NCBI GenBank assembly: GCA_007922305.1
Contig: ML677344.1
Location: forward strand, 1,021,730-1,085,729
Reading direction: 5' to 3'
Origin: Dermatemys mawii
Taxonomy: Eukaryota; Chordata; Testudines; Dermatemydidae
DNA length: 64,000 nucleotides
Part shown: in pieces, positions 11,439 through 22,639 of the stretch
Layout: the number at the start of each line of letters is the position of its first letter
How positions within the stretch are numbered: position 1 is the stretch's first letter
The notes under the pieces: generated by a model
The model's input: the letters and a program-made list of their open reading frames with translations, nothing else
What the model was told of the DNA's origin: nothing
The model's database searches: none
Translations under genes and position numbers: made by a program

Positions 11439-12386
11439 TTAGGTCCCTTTCCGAGTAAAGAGCTGAAGCAGCCTATCCTGGATCTGTTGGGTCCTCACCC
11501 CGTAGATGATGGGGTTTAGCACTGGGGGCACCAGCAGGTACATGTTGGCCACGAGAATGTGGAAATGCAGGGCCACATTGTGCCCAAACCGATGTGTCAG
11601 GAAGGAGAAGAGAGCCGGGATGTAAGAGGCTAAGATGACACAGAGGTGGGAGCCACAGGTCCCAAAGGTCTTGAGCCGGGCGTCCTTAGTTGGGAGGCTG
11701 AAGATGGCCCTGAGGATCTGGGTATAGGACATGGTGATAAAAAACATATCCAGACCAATCACCAAGAATGCCGTGAAGAGGCTGTAGTAACTACTGATGC
11801 GGATGTCGGCGCAGGCCAACTTCACCACAGCTATGTGCTCACAGTACGTGTGGGGAATGATGTTGGTTCTGCAATATGGCCACCTCTTCGCCAGGAAGGG
11901 ATGGGGCAGTACGAGTATGGTGCCACGCAGCATCACAGCCAGGCCAATTTTGGCCACCACAGGGTTTGTCAGGGTGGCGGAATGTCTCAGTGGATCGCAG
12001 ATGGCCACGTAGCGATCAAAAGCCATGGCCACGAGGATCCCAGATTGCATTGCAGTGAAGCTGAGAATGAAGAACATCTGGGTGAGGCAGGCACTGAAAT
12101 TGATCTCCCTGGAATTGAACCAGAAGATGCTCAGCATTTTGGGCAGGACAGATGTAGACAGGACCAGGTCGGTGATGGCCAGCATGCAGAGGAAATAGTA
12201 CATGGGCCCATGGAGGCTCGGCTCTGTCTTTATGATGAACAGGATGGTGAAGTTGCCCAAGATGGCTATGGCATAGATGACGCAGAAAGGGATGGAGATC
12301 CAGACATGGGCTTCCTCCAGGCCAGGAATGCCCTGCAGGATGAAGATGGAGGGGTTGGTGAACTCGGTTGAGTTGGAATCTGACAT
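11439..12386 (-). CDS. Olfactory receptor, class I, family 52-like (intact)
   Basis: A 315-residue seven-helix G-protein-coupled odorant receptor of the ciliary membrane of olfactory neurons, coupling to G-olf in this family. Visible motifs: N-glycosylation site NST at residues 5-7; IPGLE at 20-24; GN in TM1 (44-45); LHGPMYYFL at 58-66; Cys100 at the top of TM3; MAFDRYVAIC at 121-130; loop-2 cysteines 172, 182 and 192; SYTQILRAIFSLPT at 220-233; KTFGTCGSH at 239-247; NPIIYG at 291-296. Length and absence of introns are normal for the family. The start is fixed by conservation of MSDSNST among paralogues and by the splice acceptor upstream. C-terminal residues (ASYIPALFSFLTHRFGHNVALHFHIL) group it with the 57995-58942 gene. 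Ligand unknown. Subfamily (52K/52R type) is not resolvable by eye. Confidence 0.96.
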   Translation of the reverse strand: MSDSNSTEFTNPSIFILQGIPGLEEAHVWISIPFCVIYAIAILGNFTILFIIKTEPSLHGPMYYFLCMLAITDLVLSTSVLPKMLSIFWFNSREINFSACLTQMFFILSFTAMQSGILVAMAFDRYVAICDPLRHSATLTNPVVAKIGLAVMLRGTILVLPHPFLAKRWPYCRTNIIPHTYCEHIAVVKLACADIRISSYYSLFTAFLVIGLDMFFITMSYTQILRAIFSLPTKDARLKTFGTCGSHLCVILASYIPALFSFLTHRFGHNVALHFHILVANMYLLVPPVLNPIIYGVRTQQIQDRLLQLFTRKGT

Positions 12387-12501
12387 GGAGTAGGAGAGAA
12401 GGCGTCCAACGCTGAGGCAGAAGTGTGTCTCAGAACAGTGTATGTTCCCTTGACTTCCTGTATGTGCCCAGGGAGTAGGGTGATGATCTCAGGAGAAATA
12501 C

Positions 12502-12528
12502 CTGGATGTAGAGACAATGTTAATATGA
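12502..12528 (-). other. 3' splice site 115 nt upstream of the OR ATG
   Basis: Minus strand: ATTAACATTG branch-like motif, TCTCTACATCCAG, exon start GTATTTCTCC. Conserved in position in every copy, so transcripts probably join a distal 5' UTR exon to the coding exon here. Confidence 0.65.
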
Positions 12529-13165
12529 GACATTACATGCACTACTGGAGGCTGTTCTCATGGATGAAGCAGATTGGTCGCTCTTCACACACTGGAAAAT
12601 GACATTTTCGTTATTCAGATAAATGAATTATGAACAACTGACCCTACTAATGCCAATTCCATGTTTTATGGTGCTCCCTGCATCAATAATTCTTACACTT
12701 CATTGTGCGGGAATCCTTCATAGGCACCAGCAGGAAACACGAATGGATACTGTTTATCCCTTCTTGTTCCTTAGGCCTTGTCTACCCTGCCATGTTTTTT
12801 TACCGAAAGACAGCATTTGGTGAAGAAACCATGGAGGTCTAAACACTACAAAACCACTTTTGATGACTGAACACCTCCGTTTCAGTGATGTAATAAAGGC
12901 ACCTTGACGAGAGTTGTAAGGCTTTTTACTCAAAAGTTTTGTTGTCAAAGTGCCATTGTGGACACCATGCTTGGTTTCATCGCTGTAATTGTCCTCTGGA
13001 AGGCATCCCACAATGCCCATCCTAACCCCTGTGGTCAGGAGTTTCAACTCGGCTGCCCTTCATCCAGGTAAATACTTTCTGCCCCTCCCCCTTTAAAGGC
13101 CCAGGAATTTTGAAATTCCCCTTCCCGTTTGCTCGGCATGGAGTGTTTGCATCAGATTTTCCCAG

Positions 13166-13860
13166 GTGATCATGGTAGCTCTATGTAGCAAATGTTCTCC
13201 CACTTGGACCACTTTGGATCTTCTGGATCTGTTCAGTATTTTGGGAGAGGCAGCTGTGCAGTCCCAGCTGTGTTCCAGCTGTAGGATTTTCAGTACCTAT
13301 GGGCACTTTTCTTGCAGCTTGCGGGAAAAGGGCTATGACCGGGACACACTGGAGCGGAGAGAAAAAGGTGAAGGAGCTGAGGCACGCGTATCAGCAGGCA
13401 AGGGAGACAAACAGTCGATCCGGTGCTGTGCCCCAGACCTTCCATTTTTATAAGGATTTGGACTCTATTCTTGTTGGCAACCCCACTTCAGCCGCCAAGA
13501 GCCGTGTGGATACTTCGGTGGGGCTGGAGCCAATGGAAACTGGACCTAACCCAGAGGAGGAAGTCATTGATGAAGCAGTGGAGGCATTAGAAGATGTGGA
13601 GCCCATTCCAGGGTTGCTCCACTCTAGATGTGTCCAGCCACTCCCAACAGTCACAGTCAGGTGAGGCAGAAGCATCAGAGGAGACCCCTGGTAAGTGGTT
13701 TTGCTCTGTGAAGTGCAGAGGTGGGTTGAGGGCAGAGAAATGTACGAGGCTGGCTGTGTTTGTGTGTGCTGGGCATTTCTCAGTACAGCTGGGCAGTATG
13801 GCAGAACAGGGGGTTGATGCACATCGAGATTTCACTGAACTCCTCCAGAGAGATCTCTAG
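13166..13860 (+). pseudogene. Myb/SANT-like DNA-binding protein of the Harbinger element (broken)
   Basis: In Harbinger elements a Myb/SANT partner helps bring the transposase to the nucleus and to the ends. Here the trihelix-like domain reads PTWTTLDLLDLFSILGEAAV (from about 13200), then TYGHFSCSLREKGYDRDT. A frame change near 13345 leads to KVKELRHAYQQARETN, HFYKDLDSILVGNPTSAAK and an acidic stretch (PNPEEEVIDEAVEALEDVE), with a second frame change near 13615 before GEAEASEETP. The exon ends at a donor-like CCTGGTAAGTGG near 13690; the reading frame continues to a stop at 13860. The Trp positions typical of the domain are partly replaced by Leu or Ile. The frameshifts make it non-functional. 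Confidence 0.75.
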
Positions 13861-14129
13861 GAAACGTTCCTGCAGATACTCTACAATCCTCTGCTACAGG
13901 CTCCTTGGCAGAGCTGCTTTGTTTCTTCCTCCATTGAGGGACACTTCCTTACACCATTCTGCAATTACTTGGGCAAGGACCAAAGCAGCACGCAGGCACG
14001 AAGCAGAGGGATGAGAGCGGAAACCACAAGCATGTAGTGGATGCACCCTTCTTGCTTACCCACAAGAGAGAGACATCTGCAACAATGATCCCCTCCTGTA
14101 GGAAAGGGTGGGAAACTGTATAGCGGGGT

Positions 14130-14440
14130 AGGCAACCTATGACACAGGTGCTGAAGGCGACTCCCGAGCTGATTTTCAGTGGCATTCACACTGCCCGGGT
14201 CCTGGCCACCGATCTGTGGGGCTCTGCATTTTAATTTAATTTTAATTTAATTTGAAATGAAGCTTCTTGAACATTTTATTTACTTTACATACAATAGTTT
14301 AGTTCTATGTTATAGACTTATAGAAAGAGACCTTCTAAAAACATTAAAATGTATTACTGGCCCGTGAAACCTTAAATTAGAGTGAAGAAATTAAGACTCG
14401 GCACCCCACTTCTGAAAGGTTGCTGACCCTTGCTGTATAG
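14130..14440 (-). mobile_element. hAT-type DNA transposon fragment (GGGTTGGCAACC family)
   Basis: Reverse-complement counterpart of 51154-51420: the right end AAAGGTTGCTGACCCTTG mirrors CAGGGGTTGGCAACC. It shares GCTGATTTTCAGTGGC, TGAAGCTTCTT and TTTAGAAGG-type blocks. It contains an (ATTTTAATTTA)n stretch. Only one clear terminus is present. Confidence 0.55.
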
Positions 14441-14729
14441 TGTTGTTCCCTGAGAAGTGCCCTGCTTTCACATTGCTTTTCTCCCATGCACAACATCCCC
14501 TGCCCTGGGAATATTTACCATGCTTGTAGTTTTCGTCGGCGTGTGTGCTTGTCAAGGTACAGCGGGAAAGTGACTGATGTGGTACCAGCGCTGTATTTTA
14601 ATGTAGTGTTTCAATGCTGTCTGTGTACTTAACAATAATGCTTCTGTTTATTTTTACCTGTGCTTCACCAGATATGTCCTTGAAAGGAGGCACCCCCTCC
14701 ACTGGAGAAAATGTCTGACACAGAAAGAG

Positions 14730-15220
14730 ATTTAAAGAGCATCATCTATTTATCTCATTAGAAAGACAATCAAGCAGAGACTTCCGTGGGAAGAAAACCC
14801 TGAGTACTAACGGGCTCTGCAATCTATTTTAGAAAGGCAGAGCAAGACCCAATGATTGGAAGCTGAAACCAGACAAATTACAACAGGAAATAAGGACCAA
14901 ATGATTAGCACTCAGAGTGATTAAACTGTTGGGACAAACTGCAAAGGGAAGTGATGGATTCTCCAAGTCCCACGTCTGCAGATGCAGACTGGATGCTTTT
15001 CTGGAAGATCTGCTTGAGGGCTTGTCTGCACTTAAAACGCTACAGCAGTGCTGCAAAGCGCTTAATTGTAGACACTACTTACATGAACGGCAGGGGTTCT
15101 CCCATCAGGGCAGGTAATTCACCTCCCCGAGAGATGGTAGCATGTCGATGGAAGAATTGTTCCGTTGACCTCATGCTGTCTACCCTGGGTTAGGCTGATA
15201 TAGTGACATCTTTCACAGGT
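14730..15220 (+). mobile_element. LINE 3' tail relic (CR1-like), shared unit module
   Basis: Encodes a degenerate C-terminal pattern (NGLCNL, KLQREV.DSPSP, RLDAFLEDLLEGLS) like the end of CR1-type ORF2. The same module is at 30570-30870, 50850-51140 and 63303-63600. The flank after about 15010 has a CTTGTCTGCACT-type MITE terminus. Confidence 0.55.
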
Positions 15221-15231
15221 GTGGATTATTT

Positions 15232-15870
15232 TGTTGTTGCAAAAAAAGCAAATGCAATTTTGGGTTGCATGAACAAAGGCAGAGCATGCAAGTCATGCTC
15301 TGGTAGGTGATAGTACCGCTTTACTCAGCAATGGTGAGGTCTCAGCTGTAGTGGTGTGAGCAATTTTGGTCACCGCTGTATAGAAAGGATGTAGAGAAGC
15401 TGGAAAGGATCCAGAGGTGAGGGACGAAGATGATCCAAGGGATGAAATGCAAACCATACGAGCAGAGGCAGCAGGAACTGGGTATGTTTAGTTTGGAAGA
15501 GAGGAGATTAAGGAGGGATGTGATAGTGGTCTTCAAGTATTTGAAAGGCTGCTATAAAAAAGATGGAGAAAATTTGTTCGCTCTTGAGACAGAGATCAGG
15601 ACAAAAGACAATGGGTTCAAACTACAGCAGAGCAGGTTCAGATTAGATCTCAGAAAAAAACTCCCTAACTGTAAGAACAGAAGGAAAATAGAACAGTCGC
15701 CTATACAGGTTTTGGATGCTTCTTTACTGGAGGTTTTCCAAAGGAGGCTGGTGCCATCTGTCCTGGATGGTTTAAACACACAAAACCCGGCTTCTTGGCA
15801 GGGGATTAGACTAGCTGCCCCATGCAAGTCCCTTCTCACCCTGTGCCTCCATGATTCTATGATGTAAAAC
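15232..15870 (+). mobile_element. CR1 LINE, 5'-truncated 3' end with RT C-terminus
   Basis: Frames contain KANAILGCMNKGRA, VRSQL..CEQFWSPLYRKDVEKLERIQR, then MIQGMKCKPYEQR and MFSLEERRLRRDVI with RFRLDLRKK, the conserved C-terminal half of CR1 ORF2. It ends with CCATGATTCTATGATG. Equivalent copies lie at 31060-31545 and from 63795 to the window end. A stop after IQR and frame breaks make it a relic. Confidence 0.75.
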
Positions 15871-16093
15871 CCTAGTGTGGACCAGGTCTTAGTCAAACAC
15901 CAGTGTTGGAGCTGAATATGGGGTGACTCGGTTAAATTTAATGGCTTCTGTTATACAGAAGGTCAGACAGGATGATTGAATTGCACCTTCTGTCTTAAAC
16001 CCTATAAATCTATCGATAAAGAAAGTATGTCAGGCATTTATATTTACTCTGTCTCATAATATACGAACAAGGGAACATTCAATTACATTCTTT

Positions 16094-17100
16094 GAATCAT
16101 AAAATCATAGAATATCAGGCTGGAAGGGACCTCAGGAGGTCATCTAGTCCAACCTCCTGCTCAAAGCAGGACCAATGCCCAACTAAGTCATCTCAGCCAG
16201 GGCTGATTTAGACAGATCTTAAAACCTCTAAGGAAGGAGATTCTACCATCTCCCTAGGTAACCCATTCCAGTGCTTCACCACCCTCCTAGTGAAAAAGCT
16301 TTTACTAATATGCAACGTATACCACCCCTTCTGCAACTTGAGACCATTACTCCTTGTTCTGTCATCTGCTACCGCTGAGAATAGTCTAGATCCATCCTCT
16401 TTGGAACCTCCTTTCAGGTAGTTGAGAGCAGCTATCAAATCCCCCCTCACTCTTCTGCAGACTAAACAATCCGAGTTCCCTCAGCCTCTCCTCATAAGTC
16501 ATGTGCGCCAGCCCCCTAATCATTTTTGTTGCCCTCTGCTGGACTCTTTCCAATTTTTCCACATTTTTCTTGTAGTATGGGACCCAAAACTGGCCATAGT
16601 ACTCCAGATGAGGTTTATAAGGTTTTTAAGGTCAGGCTTGACAAAGCCCTGGCTGGGATGATTTAATTGGGGTTGGTCCTGCATTGAGCAGGGGGCTGGA
16701 CTAGATGACCTCCTGAGGTCCCTTCCAACCCTGATATTCTATGATTCTGTGAGGTCTCACCAATGTCAGATAGAGGGGAATGATAACATCCATGGATCTG
16801 CTAGAAATGCTCCTACTTATACAATCCAACATGCCGTTAGCCTTCTTGGCAACAAGGGCACACTATTGACTCATATCCAGATTTTGGTCCTATAACCCTT
16901 AGGTCCTTTTCTGCAGAACTGCTGCCTAACCATTCGGTCCCTAGTCTGTAGCGTTGCATGGGATTCTTCCTTCCTAAGTGCAGGACTCTGCACTTGTCCT
17001 TGTTGAATCTCATCAGATTCTTTTGGACCAATCCTCTAATTTGTCTAGTTCCTTCTGTATTCTATACCTACCCTTCAGTGTACCTACCACTCCTCCCAGT
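16094..17100 (-). mobile_element. CR1 LINE copy (minus), interrupted by another CR1
   Basis: The left boundary is the reversed CR1 tail (AATCATAAAATCATAGAATATC). The minus-strand translation gives [45 protein letters not shown] and, further in, LMRFNKDKCRVLHLGRKNPM, in the normal order of the CR1 ORF2 C-terminus. It is 5' truncated in the finger/palm region. This site is different from the CR1 in units 3 and 5. Confidence 0.85.
16614..16749 (+). mobile_element. Short CR1 3' end nested in the CR1 above
   Basis: 136 bp in the opposite orientation: AAGGTCAGGCTTGACAAAGC... to ATTCTATGATTCTG. It is flanked by a perfect 5-bp duplication TGAGG (16609-16613, 16750-16754). Removing it restores the CCAGATGAGG-CTCACC sequence of other CR1 copies. 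Confidence 0.8.
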
Positions 17101-18520
17101 TAGTGTCATACATCGAAAGTCTGAACATAAAACATTGAGAAAAGAAAATTATTTACATAATCCATATTTGGCCAGTGGAACTCCTTGCCACAGACATTAT
17201 TGGAGCAAAGAGCATAGCTGAATGGGATTCATAAATGGATTGTAGCTGGTGCTGGTGGCACCATGGTTAGTGAACACTGTCTGACACCTTCAATTAGGAC
17301 ACCTAATTTTCAGTTGGTTGTAAGTTTGAAAAACTTTAAACATTTGGACTGAAATTTCCCACACTGGGTTTCTGCTTCCAGCTAAATTGTTTTTTGTTTT
17401 TTTTTTACAATTTCAGGCACAACAGTTCAGCCAACTTCTTGAATGAAGCCAGGAGAAAAGATGTCTTGCCTGTGTTGAAAAATTCACATAATTATTCCAA
17501 TGAAGAGCCCCAGCACTTCCCTGCTTTCCATCAAAAACTCAGATGAGGAGCCCCCCTGTTAATAGCCAGAGCCCTGAAATGTAAGAGGAGGAGGTGAGAC
17601 TCCCTGTGCATTTACAGACATACAGCTGGCTCCTGAGGGCTTGTATTGTCCATCTACTAACACCTTTCATCCTGAAGGATCCCCTGTGTCACTGAAATGC
17701 AGCCACCTTGGGACTGGAGCCCATCAGCCAGAGGCAGAGCAAAGAGGGACATTTTAGCCAGTGATATTGGTGCAAATTCATCCCCTGTGGCAAGGGCTCC
17801 GGCATGTTTAATGGCTGCGCAGAGCGGAAAGGACCATGGACCTATTGTCTATCCTATTGTCTATCCCATCACCCCCATGGTGCAGTGGGTTTGTTGAGCA
17901 GGCGAGCTCCTCAGCAAGAGATGGGTACCTGTGAATTGTGAGACAGACATGTCTTCCCTGGGAATCACCGTCAGGCAGCCGTTTCCCACACCTCTCTCAC
18001 CCCAGCATCTGCAGCAGCATCCCACACTGAGAGACAACACACAGGTGTACACTGTTTATAATATAGCTGTGTGCAACCCGGGGGGGTTCACTCAGCCTCT
18101 AGGGGAGAAGCGGCGTTTGGATGCAAACAGGCTGTAGATTGGATACACTGTAGCCCATGTCTCTCTTTCAAGGTCTGTGCTTCTGTGTTCTTTATCCAGC
18201 TTTAAGAGTAAACAGTAATTAAGGGACCTTCCCACAGGGAGATGAGAACTCTTGGGCTCTCCGCTGAGTCAGAGAGGAATTGGCTGCTTTGTGTATTTGT
18301 GTATATTTTTAAAAGTAGGATTGATTAATAAGAAAACTAGGGATAATGCCCAGCTGTTCATAGGGACTGATAACCGGTAAGTGCCCAGTATTAATGGGTA
18401 GACAGTAGATAGAGAGATCTGGAGAAAGGTGACTGAGGGGAGACATGAACACTTTCTGCAGGCACACGGGGCTATCGCTAAGGGATCAGAGATCAGTGAT
18501 TCTCATCAGTAACTATCATC
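17100..18520. repeat. Anonymous unit sequence (unit 2 copy)
   Basis: Same block as 3840-5480. It holds a T-rich run at 17390-17410. No gene or named repeat recognised. Confidence 0.55.
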
Positions 18521-18529
18521 ATATTGTGC

Positions 18530-18715
18530 AAAAACTTTCATTGAAGGATCTTCAATACACCTAGCAAAGGAAAGTGACTATGAACATATCCCCATTATAC
18601 TGATAGGTAAACTGAGACAAAGGGAGATGTGACTTGGTGAAGATCAGACAGAGAATGACAGACAGAACACTGACTTCTCTGCTGTAACCACAGTCTCTCC
18701 ATTAGTAACTGAGCG
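18530..18715 (+). repeat. MIR-type SINE relic (unit 2 copy)
   Basis: CCCCATTATACTGATAGG, AAACTGAGACAAAGGGAG and CAGACAGAACACTGACTTC in MIR order; paralogous to 5490-5690. Confidence 0.7.
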
Positions 18716-18771
18716 CATGACAAGAAGGAAATGGTCTCATGGTGTAGCAGGGCTTGTTTGTTAGGCGGGTG

Positions 18772-19809
18772 TGATGGATTTGCCCAGGATGCACCTGGAA
18801 AGTGGGTACTGCTGAACCCTCTGGCATACCAACCTGGGCTCTCTCTCACACTGTGAGGCTGTGACAAGCTGCAATCCTCTCCAGGTTTCACACTTCCACA
18901 GCCAGACACAGCCAGGGACGCACCCAACTGCAGCTACATGAATGCTTTCACTAGGCACTCATGAATCAACAGTCCAGCCAACTCACCCCTATCCCCCAGC
19001 TCCCCAGCCTAGGACCCCAGAATTGTACCATCTTACCCTGGTCGGAAGCCCGGCAACTTTAAGTTTTTTACCCAGTCCACCCCTTCCTCAGTGTGAAGAG
19101 AACAATGCACTAGCCCCTGTTCCTGAACAGGTTTCGCCTTTGCATTTCAAACAACATACTGTATTTGGTAAAAAAAAACAAAACAAAACTGATTTATTAA
19201 CTACAGACGGATGGATTTAAAATGATTATAAGTAATAAGTGTACAGATCGAAGTAGATTACCTAAGAAATAAAGCAAAGTGACAATCTGAGTTCTATAAA
19301 CTATACAGGATTTGAATCACGCAGTGTGTCACCCTAATAGTGCAAACAGTCCACCTGTCCTCTATACACAGAACTGTGGATTTGGTCCTCTGAAATCCCT
19401 TCAGCCTGGGACCAAATCCACAGTTCTGTCCTTGTTCCTAAAGTTTTCCCAGGTGTTGAGTTATGGGGTGGCGTGAGGTCAAGTGATTTTGTTACTTCCA
19501 CCTTTTCTGGCTTCTGCCATGTGGAGGGAGCTTCATTTTTCCAACAAGAGCCCCCAGAACAGTTAGTAGAAAAATACAAGCACAAATGGAGTCCAGTGTC
19601 ACATAAGCTGGTCACTGGCCTTCACATGCTTTTAGAACTTTAGGTAGAAAAATGAGACATGCATACAAATAGGGTAATCATATTCAGCAAATCATAATTT
19701 TTTCATTGGTTCCTTACATGACATGCATTGTATTAAATATATCACAATCACATCACCATGATAAATATGGGCGAGCCAGGGTATTGCTTTGGGGGCACAG
19801 AATGTCACA
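18772..19809 (-). mobile_element. 3' LTR of a minus-strand gypsy-type element
   Basis: On the minus strand it begins TGTGACATTCTGTGCCCCC at 19809 and ends ATCCATCACA at 18772, so it has TG..CA ends with matching TGTGA/TCACA tips. A G-rich polypurine tract (GCGGGGGGAGG, 19810-19820) directly precedes it, as expected for a 3' LTR. The internal region with protease and gag relics follows to the right in the same orientation. Confidence 0.7.
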
Positions 19810-21384
19810 CCTCCCCCCGCATAGTTTACTGCAGGAGTTTTAATCACTGACTAATTCAGATGCAGTGTTCCCAAGGCCTTCTTAAGATTTGGAACATACA
19901 AAGCCCAAGTGTTGCAAACATTGTCGTGTTCTCCATATGTGTTTTTGCAAAGTTCTGTGTGCCTTCTATGAGTCACTAGAAAAACCTCTCTTTGTATCTG
20001 TGCAGGATTGTCAGCTACTGTGCTTTTCCTACTGGTGATAACTCGATACAGATATTCATCAACGTCATGCTGTGGTGTGCCTCAGTTTCCCCTTCCACAC
20101 AGTAGGCCAAGTTTACTATGGTTTCCCTGCTCTGACAAGCTTTGAGCCTGTTTACAGGTGTTAGCTGAGAAGCAGTATCCCCATAGGGATACTATATGTA
20201 GCATGTCGGAAAGCTTTTCCCCAAAGTCATGCATGAATGCATAGGATTTACCATCAGTACCAAATTCTTTGATATAAGATTTACCATTAGCAACAAACAT
20301 TGCATCATGAGATTTAAGAAAAACTCCAAATCTTATATCACAGTTTTGTGTTTTTATGTATTTTTATTATACCACGCCTTCTGCTTGGCCAGAATACCGA
20401 CTGTGTCTTTCAACTCCTTCCTGAACCTTAAAACATTTTTAGTTCCTGGTTTTTCTTCGCCTCAGAGTCCCTTTTAATAGGGATCTCATTCTTAGATCAT
20501 CCTTGGGGACTTGGTATGCCGGGGTCTGGTGAAGTAAGGGGGCTTTGCATGGTGGCTAACTCTCTGTGTAGCTTCTTCTCCACCCCAGGGTTATGCCCAT
20601 GGAAAAATATCCACCCCCGCTCATGGACTTCTCATGTGATCCCCACTCCCAGCATGTGGACCTTCCCCTCCCCCTTTCCTAGAGGGTTGTGATCTGTGAT
20701 GTCTGATCTAAGATGTCTACCTTCTCCCAGCAGCCCTTTCACAGCTGTTTCTGTGTCTTCCCAATCCAGGGAATTTCCTCCTCCCTTCTGTCAGTTGGGT
20801 CATTAGCATTTCCACAGACAACCATCTATTCAGTAGGACCTGCATCCTGTCTTAAACAGACAGTGTTCACAAGCACATCAGGAACAAAGTCCTGAAGAAT
20901 CTGTCATCTTGTCCTCGGCATCCTCCCCAATGTGATCAGTGAGGAGACATTCCTGTGCTCTTACTATTCCTCCCCCCGTTTCCTCCTCTGGGCCCCCCTC
21001 TAGGACACATCCTCCTATGCTCTCTAGAGTGGGATCTATCCCCTGGTCATCCACGAAGGGCTCACAGTTAACAGCCTGGACCATTGTCTCAGTGGCAGGC
21101 TCCAAACCCCTCTCCTTTTCTGAGGTGCCATTGGCTCCGACTGCTCTGTTAAAGGAACCTACACCTGCCTCCTCAGTGGTTTCTATGATTCTATCACCTG
21201 TCTCTGGGCTCCCCTCTGGGACACATGTTCCTGTGCTCCCGAGAATTGAGTTTGTCTCTTGTTTAGCTGCAACATGGGCATTTTTCTCCCGGAGGCTGTG
21301 TTGCCTTCATCTGAAAGGCAGGAGCTGGTCTCAATCACCACCCCTGCCCCCGGGAGCATGCAGCTTCCCCCTGCTGCAGGGAAA

Positions 21385-21895
21385 TTAAGGGGACTCTGTT
21401 TCCTTCAACAATTCCTGGGACTTTCCCCTTTCCCCTGAGGTCCCAGCAGAACATTTCTTCTTGCTGCAGGCAGACACTTTAACAGACTGAGCTACATGGA
21501 AGAAATCATTGCCAATGAGCATATCAATAGGGGTATCGTCTACTACCCCCATGGATAACACAGCTTCCAAACCCTCAGTTTCTATGTGCACATGAGCCAA
21601 AGGCAAAAGGATTTTGTAACTGCCCAATAAGCTCTGCTATCTGTTCTGTAGGTATGTCATCTTGTTGCACTCTACTCCTCCTAACCACAGAAATTTCTGC
21701 CCCTTTATCTTCCCACTCGAGTGTTCCCTGCCAGTAATCATGACAGCATTTAAGTGCTTCATGCTTAGTTATGCAGAGGCTAATTTCGCAAACCTTGTCT
21801 GATAAGTGACAGGTGGTTGAGGGGCTTCTGTGCTGAAAATTGCAGCATTCGCATGGGCTACCTGCTGCCTGCTTCCTCTGAGCACAAGGCATTTA
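21385..21895 (-). pseudogene. Gypsy protease region relic
   Basis: The minus frame gives GAEISVVRRSRV upstream, where the catalytic D[ST]G loop would lie (here degenerate, Gly-Ala-Glu). Downstream is VHIETEGLEAVLSMGVVDDT then PIDMLIGNDFFHV, the typical 'vdvLiGnDl' C-terminal protease motif. Two overlapping frames (21892-21575 and 21627-21385) show a frameshift between the halves. The second copy at 9750-9830 keeps only the last motif. Confidence 0.6.
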
Positions 21896-22040
21896 TTCCT
21901 CAGGTGATCAGTGAAATTACGACGATAGCACCCACTGGACATCTCTACTTTTACAGGAGATTAGAGTTGGGGATTAGAAGAATGTGGTAAAACGGGACCA
22001 TACTTCCCATCAACTGTAAACCCCTCGGTCTGTAGTTTAT

Positions 22041-22595
22041 TCACAATAGATGCTGTGTCTGCTCAAAATCATCAACTAAAGAAGTCATCTTATCCACAGT
22101 TTTCACCTCTTTGTCCCATAGACACTGTTTAAAATCATCTTTACGTGTGTTGAAGAAGTGTTCCTGACCAGTTAGGTCAAACATTCCTTCTAAGCTTTTA
22201 CCACCTAGGCCCTTTACCCACTCTTCCATCAAATCTTTCATTTTGTTTACATATTCCACATTACACACCAGCACCTCTCTTTAGATTCCTAAATTTCACT
22301 CTGTATGTTTCAGGGGTAATCTGAAAGTGTTTCAAAACCATTTCTTTGAATTCACCATATGCTAAAGCATCATTAATTGACATTTTGTTGAATATATCCA
22401 GAGCTTTACCAGTTATATTAGCAACTAAAGTGGCAACTTCTGGTGATCAGGAATCTTATGAATCACACATGGCCTTTCAAGGGTAATGAAGTATTCAGCA
22501 ATATCCCCTGGCTCCTCATATGTAGGACACAGCTGTTCCCATATTCCACGTTCTGTACCAGCACCCCTCTTAAGATTCCTAAATTTCACTCTAAA
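22041..22595 (-). pseudogene. Gypsy gag relic with SCAN-like domain
   Basis: Minus-strand frames read YEEPGDIAEYFITLERPCVI and then, after a frame change near 22440, ATLVANITGKALDIFNKM, YGEFKEMVLKHFQITPETYR and FRNLKRGAGV. After a stop, CNVEYVNKMKDLMEEWVKGL and a tail with VKTVDKMTSLVDDFEQTQ follow. The helices match the gag of Gmr1-like gypsy elements, the known source of the vertebrate SCAN dimerisation domain (pattern 'F.....L..L...W.....hs.eqi.ellvleqFl..lp...q.wv'). The gag protein forms the particle shell. One stop (22265 area) and one frameshift break it. The family call is by pattern recognition, not by search. Confidence 0.75.
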
Positions 22596-22639
22596 TGCAA
22601 TTACTCCTTTCTTCTGTCTGGGTGAGATCTTGTAAGGGC

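Larger units (their letters stand above)
12774..14727 (+). mobile_element. Harbinger transposon copy carrying a Myb/SANT gene relic
   Basis: Left end GGCCTTGTCTACCCTGCC as in the copies at 37927 and 59333. It contains the SANT-type pseudogene (13166-13860), intron-like sequence, and the acceptor CACCAGATATGTCCTTGAAAG near 14670. The transposase half and the right terminus are missing. A hAT fragment interrupts it at 14130-14440. Confidence 0.7.

Noticed and set aside
11646..12371. Long plus-strand frames opposite the ORs (also 36796-37521, 47562-48050, 58202-58702)
   Set aside because: They lie antisense to OR exons, are rich in His/Asp/Gly from reversed OR codons, and are similar to each other only because the ORs are. 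No start context or domain.
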